Assembly: GCA_964460115.1 (NCBI GenBank)
Contig: CAYWPR010000016.1
Span: 1-64,000, forward strand
DNA from: JAEUJZ01 sp964460115
Lineage (GTDB): Bacteria; Myxococcota_A; Polyangia; Palsa-1104; JAEUJZ01
Direction of reading: 5' to 3'
DNA length: 64,000 nucleotides
In this document: positions 54,026 through 62,486 of the stretch, in pieces
How the letters are laid out: the number at the start of each line of letters is the position of its first letter
Numbering within the stretch: the first letter of the stretch is position 1
Position numbers and translations under genes: made by a program
The notes under the pieces: model-generated
Seen by the model: only the letters and a program-made list of their open reading frames with translations
The model's database searches: none
What the model was told of the DNA's origin: nothing

Positions 54026-56461
54026 GTGCCAACCGTACCGATGTCCGCTATATCGCTGGCCAAGACCGAGGCCGATCTAAGCTGGCAGATGCTGATTGAG
54101 CATCTGGTCAGTCGCTGCCACACAAGTCGCGGCGCCCATCAGGCAAAATCGCTGAAGCTACTTCAAACCGCCGATGAGGCCCAAAAGCGCCAGGCCGAGA
54201 TTGGCGAAGCGCGGAACCTGCAAGATCGCGGCGAGCCGCTTTTGTTTGGCGGAATCTGCGATGTCGGACCGGCTCTTGAGCGTTCGTCCAAAGGCGGCGT
54301 TTTAACGCCCGATGACCTTTGCGACATCGCCAGCACGCTGCTAGCCGCGCTGCGGCTGCGGCGGCATATACTGCAGCGCAGCAAAGAACTGCCGAGATTG
54401 GCGATTTCCGCGTTCGCCTTGGCCGAGCTTCCCGAAGTCACCGGTCCGATTACCGCGGCTTTTGATGACCATCGCAAACTGCGCGACAATGCCTCGCCGG
54501 CCCTAGGCGGCCTGCGGCAGCGCGTCAATCATCTGCTTAGCGAGCTTGGCCGCCGAACCGATACGCTGCTCAGCGAAACGCATATTGCGCCGCATCTGCA
54601 AGATCGCTTTGTCACCCAGCGCGAAGATCGCTATGTCGTTCCGGTGCGCGCCGACGCGCGAACTCGCGTGCGCGGCATTGTCCATGGCACTAGCGCCTCT
54701 GGTGCGACGGTATTTGTCGAGCCCGAGGAAATTATTGAGCTCAACAATCGTCTTAAGCTAGCGCAGCTTGAAGTTCTTGACGAAGAGCGCCGCATTCTCG
54801 CCGAGCTATCCAAAGCCATCGAGCAGGCAGCGACACGCATTGCCGACACGTTGAACCTGCTTTCGCACCTTGATGGGACGGACGCCGCGGCCCGCCTAAG
54901 CATCGATATGCGCGCCCAGCCCGTCGAGCTTGGCAGCGACAAAATCGATCTGCGCAATGCGCGTCACCCGCTGATGGTGCTTAGCGGCGTCAAAGTCATC
55001 CCCAACGACATTGCCCTGCCCCGCGGCGGCACGCTAATCATCTCGGGCCCCAATGCCGGCGGCAAGACCGTGGGATTGAAACTGACGGGATTGTGCGTCC
55101 TTATGGCGCGGGCCGGTTTGCATTTGCCGGTTCAAGAAGGCTCGGCTTTGCCCTGGTTTACCGATGTGCTTACCGACGTCGGCGACGATCAAAGCCTGGA
55201 GAAAAATCTTTCGACCTTCTCGGCGCATATCCACAATCTGCGCCGATTTTTAGAACAGGCGGGGCCGCAGAGCTTGGTGCTGCTTGATGAGGTCGCTGTT
55301 GGCACCGATCCAGAACAAGGGGCAGCGCTGGCGCACGCCCTTTTGGAAAGCTTGGCCACGGCCGGCGCCACCGTCATGGTTACCACCCATTACGACCGCC
55401 TCAAAGCCCTGGGCCAAAACGGGCCGCCCTTTTACAACGCCAGCGTTGGCTACGATCTAGAGCGCTTGGCGCCGACCTATCGCTTGCACCTGGGCATTCC
55501 CGGCGCCTCATCCGCCCTTAGTGTCGCCGAGCGTCTGGGCTTGCCGGCACTTATCGTCGAACGCGCTCGCGCCCTTTTGGCGCCGCAGCAAAGCGGCCTT
55601 GATGCGCTTTTGCAGTCGCTAAGCAGCGAACGCGAACGGATCGAGGAGCTGCGCCGCCAGGCCGAAGATCAAAAAGTCGAAGCGCAGCGCCATTTCGAGC
55701 AAAGCACGGAATTGCACCGCCAAGCGCAAGTGGCCCTAGCACGGGCCCGGCAGAACGCACATGACGAAGCCATTGACGCCTTGCGCGCCGCGCGCCGCGA
55801 ACTGCTCGACACCCGCAGCGCGCTGCGAGCCCATGCGCAACAAATCAAACACAAAGAGCACAGCGCCGGTGTGTCCGCCCATCAGCAGGATCTGAGCAAG
55901 CTGCAGCAGCAGGTGGACAAGCTGTCGCAGCAAGTCGCCGCGCAAGCGCCCCCGCAAAAAGGCCCGGCAGGACGCGTGCCACGTGCGGATGAGCTGCCCA
56001 TCGGCTGTCGAGTCTACGTACCGCGGCTTGGCGGCGTAGGCATCGTCATGTCGGACTGCGTGCGCGACAAGGTGGTGGTGCAGGTAGGCGCCTTACGGCT
56101 CAATGTGGACATCGCGGAGCTAATCCTTCCGACTGCACAAGTGCACACCGGTTTCGGAAGTTTTTCCACCGGACCCGCCGCGCCATCCGCGCCGCCGCCG
56201 ATTCCGCCGCGGACTCCGGATGCTACGCTGGATTTGCGCGGCGAACGCGCCAACATCGCCATCGCCCGCGCTGAAAAATTTTTGGACGATGCACTGCGCG
56301 AGTCGCGAGCGGCCGTGTTTTTGCTGCACGGCCATGGCACCGGCGTGCTGCGCCAGCTTGTGCGCAGCCACTTCGCCGACTTTCCGGGCGTTCGTAAAAT
56401 GCGCGCGGCGGAACCTGCAGATGGCGGAGATGGTGTAACCGTCCTTGAGCTGGATGTTTGA
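54026..56461 (+). CDS. mutS2: MutS2-family ATPase/endonuclease
   Basis: An 811-residue MutS2 protein, which acts in recombination suppression or ribosome quality control rather than mismatch repair. MutS-like core and clamp domains cover about 20-310. Walker A is GPNAGGKT (341-348), and the ABC signature STFSAH and Walker B VLLDEV follow. A coiled-coil stalk (about 520-640) leads to a KOW-like segment, a Pro-rich linker and a C-terminal Smr nuclease domain (about 734-811) with LDLRG and HGHGTGVLR. The start is a GTG at 54026, next to the yggX stop; an ATG at 54041 is equally possible. Confidence 0.94.
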   Translation: MPTVPMSAISLAKTEADLSWQMLIEHLVSRCHTSRGAHQAKSLKLLQTADEAQKRQAEIGEARNLQDRGEPLLFGGICDVGPALERSSKGGVLTPDDLCDIASTLLAALRLRRHILQRSKELPRLAISAFALAELPEVTGPITAAFDDHRKLRDNASPALGGLRQRVNHLLSELGRRTDTLLSETHIAPHLQDRFVTQREDRYVVPVRADARTRVRGIVHGTSASGATVFVEPEEIIELNNRLKLAQLEVLDEERRILAELSKAIEQAATRIADTLNLLSHLDGTDAAARLSIDMRAQPVELGSDKIDLRNARHPLMVLSGVKVIPNDIALPRGGTLIISGPNAGGKTVGLKLTGLCVLMARAGLHLPVQEGSALPWFTDVLTDVGDDQSLEKNLSTFSAHIHNLRRFLEQAGPQSLVLLDEVAVGTDPEQGAALAHALLESLATAGATVMVTTHYDRLKALGQNGPPFYNASVGYDLERLAPTYRLHLGIPGASSALSVAERLGLPALIVERARALLAPQQSGLDALLQSLSSERERIEELRRQAEDQKVEAQRHFEQSTELHRQAQVALARARQNAHDEAIDALRAARRELLDTRSALRAHAQQIKHKEHSAGVSAHQQDLSKLQQQVDKLSQQVAAQAPPQKGPAGRVPRADELPIGCRVYVPRLGGVGIVMSDCVRDKVVVQVGALRLNVDIAELILPTAQVHTGFGSFSTGPAAPSAPPPIPPRTPDATLDLRGERANIAIARAEKFLDDALRESRAAVFLLHGHGTGVLRQLVRSHFADFPGVRKMRAAEPADGGDGVTVLELDV

Positions 56462-56483
56462 ACGGGCGTGCTAAGGTGTCGGC

Positions 56484-57683
56484 ATGGATGCCAAGATTTC
56501 CGAACACCCCCTAGATCGCGTGATTTTGATCGTGCTCGATTCCGTCGGATGCGGCGCTGCACCCGACGCTTCAGAGTACGGCGATGCGGGGGCCGACACC
56601 CTGGGCAATCTAAGCCGTGAGGTCGGCGGCTTGGAATTGCCCAACCTGCAAGCGCTGGGGCTTGGCCATTTGACTGACATCGCCGGGGTACCGCCCGCCA
56701 ACCGCCCAAACGGGGCATTTGGTCGCATGCGTGAAGCCAGCGCCGGCAAAGATACCACCACGGGCCATTGGGAAATCTGCGGCCTGACCTTGGAACAAGC
56801 TTTTCCAATCTTTCCCAAGGGGTTTCCCGAGGAAATGCTGGCCCCTTTTCGCGCGGCAGTGGGACGCGGCGTGATCGGCAATAGGCCGGCTTCGGGCACC
56901 GCAATTCTCGATGAACTGGGTGAAGAGCATCTGCGCACCGGCGATCTTATCGTCTACACATCGGGGGACAGCGTATTTCAAATCGCCGCGCACGAAGACA
57001 AAGTTCCGCTCGCCGAACTTTATCGCGCCTGCGAAGTAGCGCGACGCCTGTGCGATGAGCGCGGCATCGGTCGAGTCATCGCTCGGCCCTTTGTCGGACT
57101 GCCCGGGGCTTTTCGCCGCACTTATAATCGCCGCGATTTTGCCATGCCGCCCATGGGCCCGACCGTACTCGATCGCCTCACGGCGGCAGGTCTGCCAGTG
57201 ATTGGCATCGGCAAGATTTGGGACATTTTTGCCGGCCATGGCGTTGCCAAGAACATCCACACCGAAGGCAATCGCGACGGGATGGCCCATACTCTGCAGG
57301 CGCTTGAGACTTTCAAAAAAGGGCTGATTTTCGTCAATCTCGTCGATTTCGACATGCTATACGGCCACCGTCGCGATCCTGCCGGCTATGCGCGAGCGCT
57401 CGTCGAGTTTGATGCCTTTTTGCCCGCTTTGCGGCGAGCCCTGGGACCGCGCGACCTCGTCCTTTTGACTGCGGATCATGGCAACGACCCGACCTTTGCC
57501 GGAACCGATCACACGCGCGAGGACGTTCCGCTTCTGGCTTTTTCCGACATCAATCGACAAAAAGTCGGAACTGATTTGGGACTGCGCAATGGTTTTTATG
57601 ACATCGCGCAGACGATTTGCGCTGGGTTCGAACTGCCGGCCTGGCCTCTAGGTCGCAGCTTTTTGCACAGCGTACTCGCCTAA
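56484..57683 (+). CDS. deoB: Phosphopentomutase
   Basis: A 399-residue metalloenzyme that interconverts (deoxy)ribose 1- and 5-phosphates in nucleoside salvage. N-terminal metal site VLDSVGCGAAPDA, catalytic-loop region GKDTTTGHWE, SGDSVFQIAAHED in the cap domain, and the C-terminal TADHGNDPT with TDHTRE metal ligands are all present. Length is normal for the family. It sits 22 bases downstream of mutS2. A long nested inverted repeat begins 22 bases after its stop. Confidence 0.96.
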   Translation: MDAKISEHPLDRVILIVLDSVGCGAAPDASEYGDAGADTLGNLSREVGGLELPNLQALGLGHLTDIAGVPPANRPNGAFGRMREASAGKDTTTGHWEICGLTLEQAFPIFPKGFPEEMLAPFRAAVGRGVIGNRPASGTAILDELGEEHLRTGDLIVYTSGDSVFQIAAHEDKVPLAELYRACEVARRLCDERGIGRVIARPFVGLPGAFRRTYNRRDFAMPPMGPTVLDRLTAAGLPVIGIGKIWDIFAGHGVAKNIHTEGNRDGMAHTLQALETFKKGLIFVNLVDFDMLYGHRRDPAGYARALVEFDAFLPALRRALGPRDLVLLTADHGNDPTFAGTDHTREDVPLLAFSDINRQKVGTDLGLRNGFYDIAQTICAGFELPAWPLGRSFLHSVLA

Positions 57684-57705
57684 GTCAGCGTTCGAAAGTT
57701 CAAGC

Positions 57706-57776
57706 AGCTGCCGCGTATAGAAAATACGACTGAAATTTATTCAGTAATCCCTACAACAATCTATACGCAAGCAGTT
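57706..57776. repeat. Nested inverted repeat between deoB and trxA
   Basis: CTGC and GCGTATAGA (57708-57721, split by one base) pair perfectly with TCTATACGC and GCAG (57760-57774, split by two bases). Inside is a second hairpin, ACTGAA-ATTTA-TTCAGT (57729-57745). The whole 71-base segment is AT-rich compared with the neighbours. There is no T-run after it, so it is not a standard terminator. It could be an RNA leader, a small RNA, or a remnant of a mobile element. Confidence 0.6.
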
Positions 57777-57856
57777 ATGCGGTACTTTACTTTCTGTGAT
57801 AGAGAATTACCTTGCTGAAATACTGCTGAACATAACCAGCATGCGAGGAGTGAGCG

Positions 57857-58210
57857 ATGGCATCTGAACATCTGAAGATCCTAACTGACGCCAATTTTGA
57901 GGCCGACGTCTTAAAATCAGCAACACCGACTTTGGTCGACTTTTGGGCATCGTGGTGCCAGCCGTGCAAGACGATTGCTCCGCACCTGGAACAGCTCGCC
58001 GCCGACCTCAAAGGTCGCGTGAACATCGCCAAGATGGACATTGATGCACATCAGAAGGTGCCCACCAAATATGATGTGCGCTCCATTCCGACTCTGCTTC
58101 TGTTTAATCAAGGCAAGGTCATCGGCCAGCTCGTCGGTGCAGTTCCAAAAGGCAAAATCGAGCAATTCATCAAAGATGCCCTAGCCAAAAACGGCGTCGC
58201 ACAAGCTTGA
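57857..58210 (+). CDS. trxA: Thioredoxin with CQPC active site
   Basis: A 117-residue thioredoxin-fold protein that would reduce disulfides in the cytoplasm. The active site reads WCQPC (Cys34, Cys37) rather than the usual WCGPC. The conserved cis-Pro is present in RSIPTLLLF. It has no signal peptide. GAGGAG sits 6 bases before the ATG. A 173-base upstream region contains a nested hairpin. The stop overlaps the TTG start of the next gene. Confidence 0.94.
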   Translation: MASEHLKILTDANFEADVLKSATPTLVDFWASWCQPCKTIAPHLEQLAADLKGRVNIAKMDIDAHQKVPTKYDVRSIPTLLLFNQGKVIGQLVGAVPKGKIEQFIKDALAKNGVAQA

Positions 58211-58704
58211 GACTGAGTCCCTACAAACACACCAAATCCGAAGATGCCGCGACCGCGTTTCTGCTGATTCTGCTGACGCTCGTCGGCCCATGGCTGTGGA
58301 GCAAGACCGCCGCCTCGCTATTGCCGATAGGTCGTCGCGCTTTTGACGCATCGCTTGTACCTGCAGCGTTCCTGCATCCAGCTAGCTACGAATTTTCAGG
58401 GATTTTGCTGGTTTTTTTGGGAACGATACTGAGCCTGGCTTTGCTGGCGATGGGCGGAGCAGCCTGGTTCTTTAGACCGAGCGCGAGCTCGGCCTATACA
58501 AAGCATCTAAGTACTGAAAGCTATATAACAGGATTATCCCTTCTGGCATGGGGGCTAGTCCTGCTGCTCGCGATTCCGCTCTGGCGCGAGCTTATTGTTC
58601 CGGCTACGACGGACTTGGGGATGCATGTGGCGCGATTGCTACGCATCCTGTTTGCACTTGCCGCGGGCATCGCGCTGCTGCGAATGCTGGCGCGTCCGCG
58701 GTAA
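58207..58704 (+). CDS. Small integral membrane protein, unknown function
   Basis: A 165-residue protein with about four hydrophobic segments (roughly 16-38, 55-85, 105-125 and 133-155). No recognised domain. The start is a TTG whose last two bases are part of the trxA stop codon (TTGA), so translation is probably coupled to trxA. Function is unknown. Confidence 0.55.
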   Translation: MRLSPYKHTKSEDAATAFLLILLTLVGPWLWSKTAASLLPIGRRAFDASLVPAAFLHPASYEFSGILLVFLGTILSLALLAMGGAAWFFRPSASSAYTKHLSTESYITGLSLLAWGLVLLLAIPLWRELIVPATTDLGMHVARLLRILFALAAGIALLRMLARPR

Positions 58705-58725
58705 GCGCCGACCAAAAAAGGAAGC

Positions 58726-59712
58726 ATGTTGATGAATATCGGCTTGCAGCTCGTTTCAAAGGCTCGATCGCCGGCATTGTTAGGCGCTTTAGGTTTGCTA
58801 GGCGGCGCGCTGGGACTACTGGCTTGTGCAGAATCTTCTCGGGTCGCTCCCTCATCGACATCAAGCGCAGTGATTGGCGATGGAGTGGCACATATTCAGC
58901 GCCAAGTACAAGCGGTACGTCCGCTTGTGCGCAGCCGCTGGGCCACCTCATTTCTCGACGCCGGAATGCGCCTTCCCGGCGTGGCGCCGCGGCGACTCGG
59001 CAACGAAACCGTCGACGAGCTTGGCTACTATTCTGGAGACGGCGAATCTCCGGTATTTTTCGCTCGCCTGCTCGATTTGCTGGCGGAAAGCGATACGCGG
59101 CATCTTATCGGCCGACGCTTATTGGAACTTCACTACACGGGCATTGGACCGCTACGCATGATGGCGGCGGCGGGCGCCGAAGCGATTGGCGTCAGCGCTG
59201 AAAATAGACTGCGCATGCTCTACAGCCGGCCCGATGATTCAGGAGTTCTGCCGGTTCCCGGTCGCGAAGTCAGCGGCCGGCTGATGGTGTATGCCGGCGA
59301 GTTTCCAAGCGACCAAGCGGCGCGTGCTGCCGTAGGTAGTGGCTATGATGCAGTGATTCTCAGAAATCAGCTGAAGCGCGGTTACATCCACCCGGCGTCC
59401 GGGGCACCGTCGGGACCCGTGGACAAGCAAGGCATTCCCGACGACAGCTACTTGCGCATCCTATTTGATTTGCTAAGGCCGGGCGGTCGTCTTTTGGCCT
59501 ACAATTTGTGCCCGGCGCCCGAGGCCGTCGGACAGCCTTACAATCCCCATGCCGATTGCCGCAATCCCTTTGCACAAACGGCCTGGCAAAACGCGGGATT
59601 TCGAGTCCTCGACTATGACCGCAATGATACAGCCAACGCCACAAGCTACGGTCAAGCACTCGGGTGGAACCAAGCGCGGTTCGCAACCTATACGCTTGTC
59701 GAACGCCCTTAA
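58726..59712 (+). CDS. Lipoprotein with methyltransferase-like fold
   Basis: A 328-residue protein. Residues 1-34 form a lipoprotein signal ending in the lipobox LLAC (Cys34). The rest resembles a SAM-dependent methyltransferase: a glycine-rich LHYTGIGPLRMMAAAGAEAIGVS (near 136-157) at the place of motif I, and LLRPGGRLLAYN (249-260) at the usual post-I/III region. The motif I Asp/Glu-Gly pattern is not canonical. Extracytoplasmic proteins have no SAM supply, so the activity is doubtful. Its TAA overlaps the TAA of the convergent amylase gene within one TTAA. Confidence 0.6.
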   Translation: MLMNIGLQLVSKARSPALLGALGLLGGALGLLACAESSRVAPSSTSSAVIGDGVAHIQRQVQAVRPLVRSRWATSFLDAGMRLPGVAPRRLGNETVDELGYYSGDGESPVFFARLLDLLAESDTRHLIGRRLLELHYTGIGPLRMMAAAGAEAIGVSAENRLRMLYSRPDDSGVLPVPGREVSGRLMVYAGEFPSDQAARAAVGSGYDAVILRNQLKRGYIHPASGAPSGPVDKQGIPDDSYLRILFDLLRPGGRLLAYNLCPAPEAVGQPYNPHADCRNPFAQTAWQNAGFRVLDYDRNDTANATSYGQALGWNQARFATYTLVERP

Positions 59713-61799
59713 TTGCTCACGTCAGAAGCTGGCACTAAAACCTTGATGGCGCCGGGGGCTACCCGTACGCGCAAGGTGCCACCGGCAGGCACTAGATACG
59801 TCCGATCTTCGGTGGTGTCAGCCGGGTCGGCAAGCACTTCCACAAGTTTGGTATTGGCTGCAAAAGGAACGGTCATTTCTGTGCTGTCAAATGCCGTTAC
59901 ACTGACTTTTTGGCTGTGAAAATTGGCAACGACCAGAACGGTCTTGCCGGCATCGCTGCGCAAAAAAGCAAAAATTCCGGCATCGCTTTCATTGCCGGTA
60001 TGGTCTGTAGACCAGCTTACGCGCAAATCGCCACGGCGCAGCGGCGCGTAAGCCTTGCGCAAACGGCCGAGCCGCGCCACCCACTGAAAAGTATCGCCGG
60101 TGGTGGAGTAAGCGGATCCACTTAAGTTTTCGCGCTGTGCCGTCGCGGCCCCGCGATATACGTTGTCCAGCACGTTGTCGAACAGTCGTTCGCGATTTGC
60201 CGGATCGTTGCCTCCGGCAAAATCCTGCTCGGTGCCGTAATAAATGCAGGGGATGCCGTCTTCTGTAAACATGAGGCCAAGGGCGCTGTGTAGATGGCGC
60301 TGCGCTCCCTCGGCGCCAGAGTAACAGCCATCGATGGGCGACAAATAACGCGCCACGTCATGGTTGTCTAAAAAGTTCACGAGCAGCCGATTCGGCGCAA
60401 TGGGCTGCCCCGCACTGTCCACCGGACCCAGGCGGCCATCGCCCTGCCCTGTTTGCAGGGTGTTATAGATGGGCTGGCCGGCGACCGGATCCGGCACGAG
60501 GTGATTGTCCAAATCGCGAAAGCGATCGCTGCGCATCGGCCCATGCAGACGAGCGGTAGCGGGTGCAAAGCGCAATCTATCGTTCCACAATTTCTCGATT
60601 TGGCGGGTGGGAAGGCCGCATTTTACAACGTCGGTATACACCTGAAACTTCTGCGAAAAATAGAACACCGAATCGACTTCATCGTGGTAGCTAAACTCGC
60701 CCAAAAGCGCGTCGTCGCCATCGAAGGCCTCGCCAAACATGAACCAGTTTTGTTTGGGCACGGTGAGCGGCGCGACACCAAAGGGCGCCTCCATTCCATG
60801 TACATAGCGCCGAATGGCAGTTGAGAATTCCTGCCAAAACTCGTGCTCTACATGCTTGAGGGTGTCGATGCGAAAACCGTCAAAGTCGTATTGACGAATC
60901 AGCTTGGCAAACGCCGCCACAAGTCCCTTGCGCACGTCGGTTCGCCGCGTATCCAGATCTTTGAGTCCGCCCGGAAAATCTCCGGTGGTGAGCTGTTCCC
61001 AGCGATCATAATTGGTCGTGCGACCGCGCCGGTTATAGACCCCGGGACGGCTAAAATCCAAAACATCGTCATCGCCCTCGCCAAAGCGAATCGGATCAGG
61101 CAAGCGGCGGTTAATTTCGGGAATATATAAAAAGCGAATGTCGGCAGGCCCTGAGGGACCTAGGCCGTTTTGCCCTTGAATGCCGCGGCGATCAAAATCT
61201 GGATCATATTCGTCGGCCCGCGAAAGACGCGCCAGCGGATCGGCGGAGTCTTCCGAAGTCGATCCAGTCACGATGGTATCGGGTTGACCATTGCCGTTTA
61301 TGTCGTAATAAAAAAGCTGTCCGACGTGATTGGTGACGATGTCGAGAATCACCTTCATGCCGCGCGCATGGGCTTTGTCAACGAGCTCGCGCAGTTTGGC
61401 CGGCGAGCCGAAGTGCGGATTGATCGTATTAAACGATTGCGTCCAATAGCCGTGGTAGCCGTCAAAGCCCGCGTCGTAATCGATGTTTTTGACGATTGGG
61501 GAAATCCACAACGCGGTCACGCCCAAGGCAGAAAGATAGTCCAGATGATTGATAATTCCCTGCCAGTCCCCGCCCTGGTAGCGCCCTAGCGCACTAGGCA
61601 TGACCCGGTAATCATTATTGATGTCGCCATTGGCAAAGCGATCGACAAGGACTTGATAGATGACCTCGTCGCGCCAATCGCCGCCGTTCATGATTGCGGT
61701 GGTTGCAAAGTCTTCGTCGTAGGGGCCGGCGCAGGCGCCTAGGCAAAGCGCCCCGAAAAGGATCAGGCAAAGACAGCGAAAATCGGCGCGTATACGCAT
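59709..61799 (-). CDS. Lipoprotein alpha-amylase (GH13 family)
   Basis: A 696-residue exported glycosidase acting on alpha-glucans. A lipoprotein signal ends LGAC (Cys23). The GH13 motifs appear in order: DIVTNHVG (153-160), GFRIDTLKH with nucleophile Asp312, FGEAFD with acid Glu357, and FLDNHD with Asp481. The C-terminal beta domain is at about 610-696. The protein is longer than simple alpha-amylases because of an expanded domain B. It likely digests starch or glycogen at the cell surface. Confidence 0.94.
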   Translation of the reverse strand: MRIRADFRCLCLILFGALCLGACAGPYDEDFATTAIMNGGDWRDEVIYQVLVDRFANGDINNDYRVMPSALGRYQGGDWQGIINHLDYLSALGVTALWISPIVKNIDYDAGFDGYHGYWTQSFNTINPHFGSPAKLRELVDKAHARGMKVILDIVTNHVGQLFYYDINGNGQPDTIVTGSTSEDSADPLARLSRADEYDPDFDRRGIQGQNGLGPSGPADIRFLYIPEINRRLPDPIRFGEGDDDVLDFSRPGVYNRRGRTTNYDRWEQLTTGDFPGGLKDLDTRRTDVRKGLVAAFAKLIRQYDFDGFRIDTLKHVEHEFWQEFSTAIRRYVHGMEAPFGVAPLTVPKQNWFMFGEAFDGDDALLGEFSYHDEVDSVFYFSQKFQVYTDVVKCGLPTRQIEKLWNDRLRFAPATARLHGPMRSDRFRDLDNHLVPDPVAGQPIYNTLQTGQGDGRLGPVDSAGQPIAPNRLLVNFLDNHDVARYLSPIDGCYSGAEGAQRHLHSALGLMFTEDGIPCIYYGTEQDFAGGNDPANRERLFDNVLDNVYRGAATAQRENLSGSAYSTTGDTFQWVARLGRLRKAYAPLRRGDLRVSWSTDHTGNESDAGIFAFLRSDAGKTVLVVANFHSQKVSVTAFDSTEMTVPFAANTKLVEVLADPADTTEDRTYLVPAGGTLRVRVAPGAIKVLVPASDVSN

Positions 61800-61808
61800 G
61801 AAAGCCTT

Positions 61809-62486
61809 TCAGACTGGCTGATGAGCATCGGGGCTAGAGCGCCGCGCAGCCTCTGTATTAAGACATGCCGCCTCAATCGCGGCGATTCGCGGCCAGCGGG
61901 CGATTTGCAGACCGTTGCGACGGGCGTTATAGCACTGCGGAATCAGGCATAGATCGGCCAGCGTCACCAACTGTCCATAAGAATAGGGACCTTGCGGCCA
62001 ATCGGCTTTTTGCAGCAGCGCTTCATAAGCATCAAGGCCGCGGCCGATATAAGTTTCCGCCCATTTTTTTCGTAGCTCGAAGTTTTGCGTCAGCTTCTCG
62101 ATATGCGTAAGCACTTCAAGATTCTGTAGAGGCTGCGTATCCGCAACGATGATTTGCGCCAACTGGCGCACTCGCGCTCGATCCGGCGCGGCTTTGGGCA
62201 GTAGCGGCGAGGTCAAGCGAGTTTCTTCGAGGTATTCCAGAATGGCCATGCTTTCCGCCAGAAGCACCCCATCGATTTCTAGAACCGGAACCGCGCCCAG
62301 CGGATTTTTGGCTAGATGCTGCGCCGTGCGCTGTTCGCCAGAAAGCAGGTCCACCGCCACCGCGCGATACTCCACCCCCTTGAGCAAAAGTCCCCAACGT
62401 ACCCGCCATGACGACGAAGAGCGCCAGTAGTGATACAAAACCGGCAAGCTGTTCTCGCGATCCGTGACCATGTCTACCTGGCTCAT
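61809..62486 (-). CDS. maiA: Maleylacetoacetate isomerase (GST-like)
   Basis: A 225-residue zeta-class glutathione transferase-like enzyme that isomerises maleylacetoacetate in tyrosine and phenylalanine breakdown. The N-terminal SSSSWRVR motif is the zeta-class active-site signature. The helical C-terminal domain has DLCLIPQCYNARR. It overlaps the fumarylacetoacetate hydrolase gene by 4 bases (ATGA), giving consecutive pathway steps in one operon. No homogentisate dioxygenase gene is in the window. Confidence 0.92.
   Translation of the reverse strand: MSQVDMVTDRENSLPVLYHYWRSSSSWRVRWGLLLKGVEYRAVAVDLLSGEQRTAQHLAKNPLGAVPVLEIDGVLLAESMAILEYLEETRLTSPLLPKAAPDRARVRQLAQIIVADTQPLQNLEVLTHIEKLTQNFELRKKWAETYIGRGLDAYEALLQKADWPQGPYSYGQLVTLADLCLIPQCYNARRNGLQIARWPRIAAIEAACLNTEAARRSSPDAHQPV

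Noticed and set aside
56014..56904. A 296-codon frame on the minus strand across the end of mutS2 and the start of deoB
   Set aside because: It crosses two well-supported genes and their junction, with no motif or ribosome binding site.
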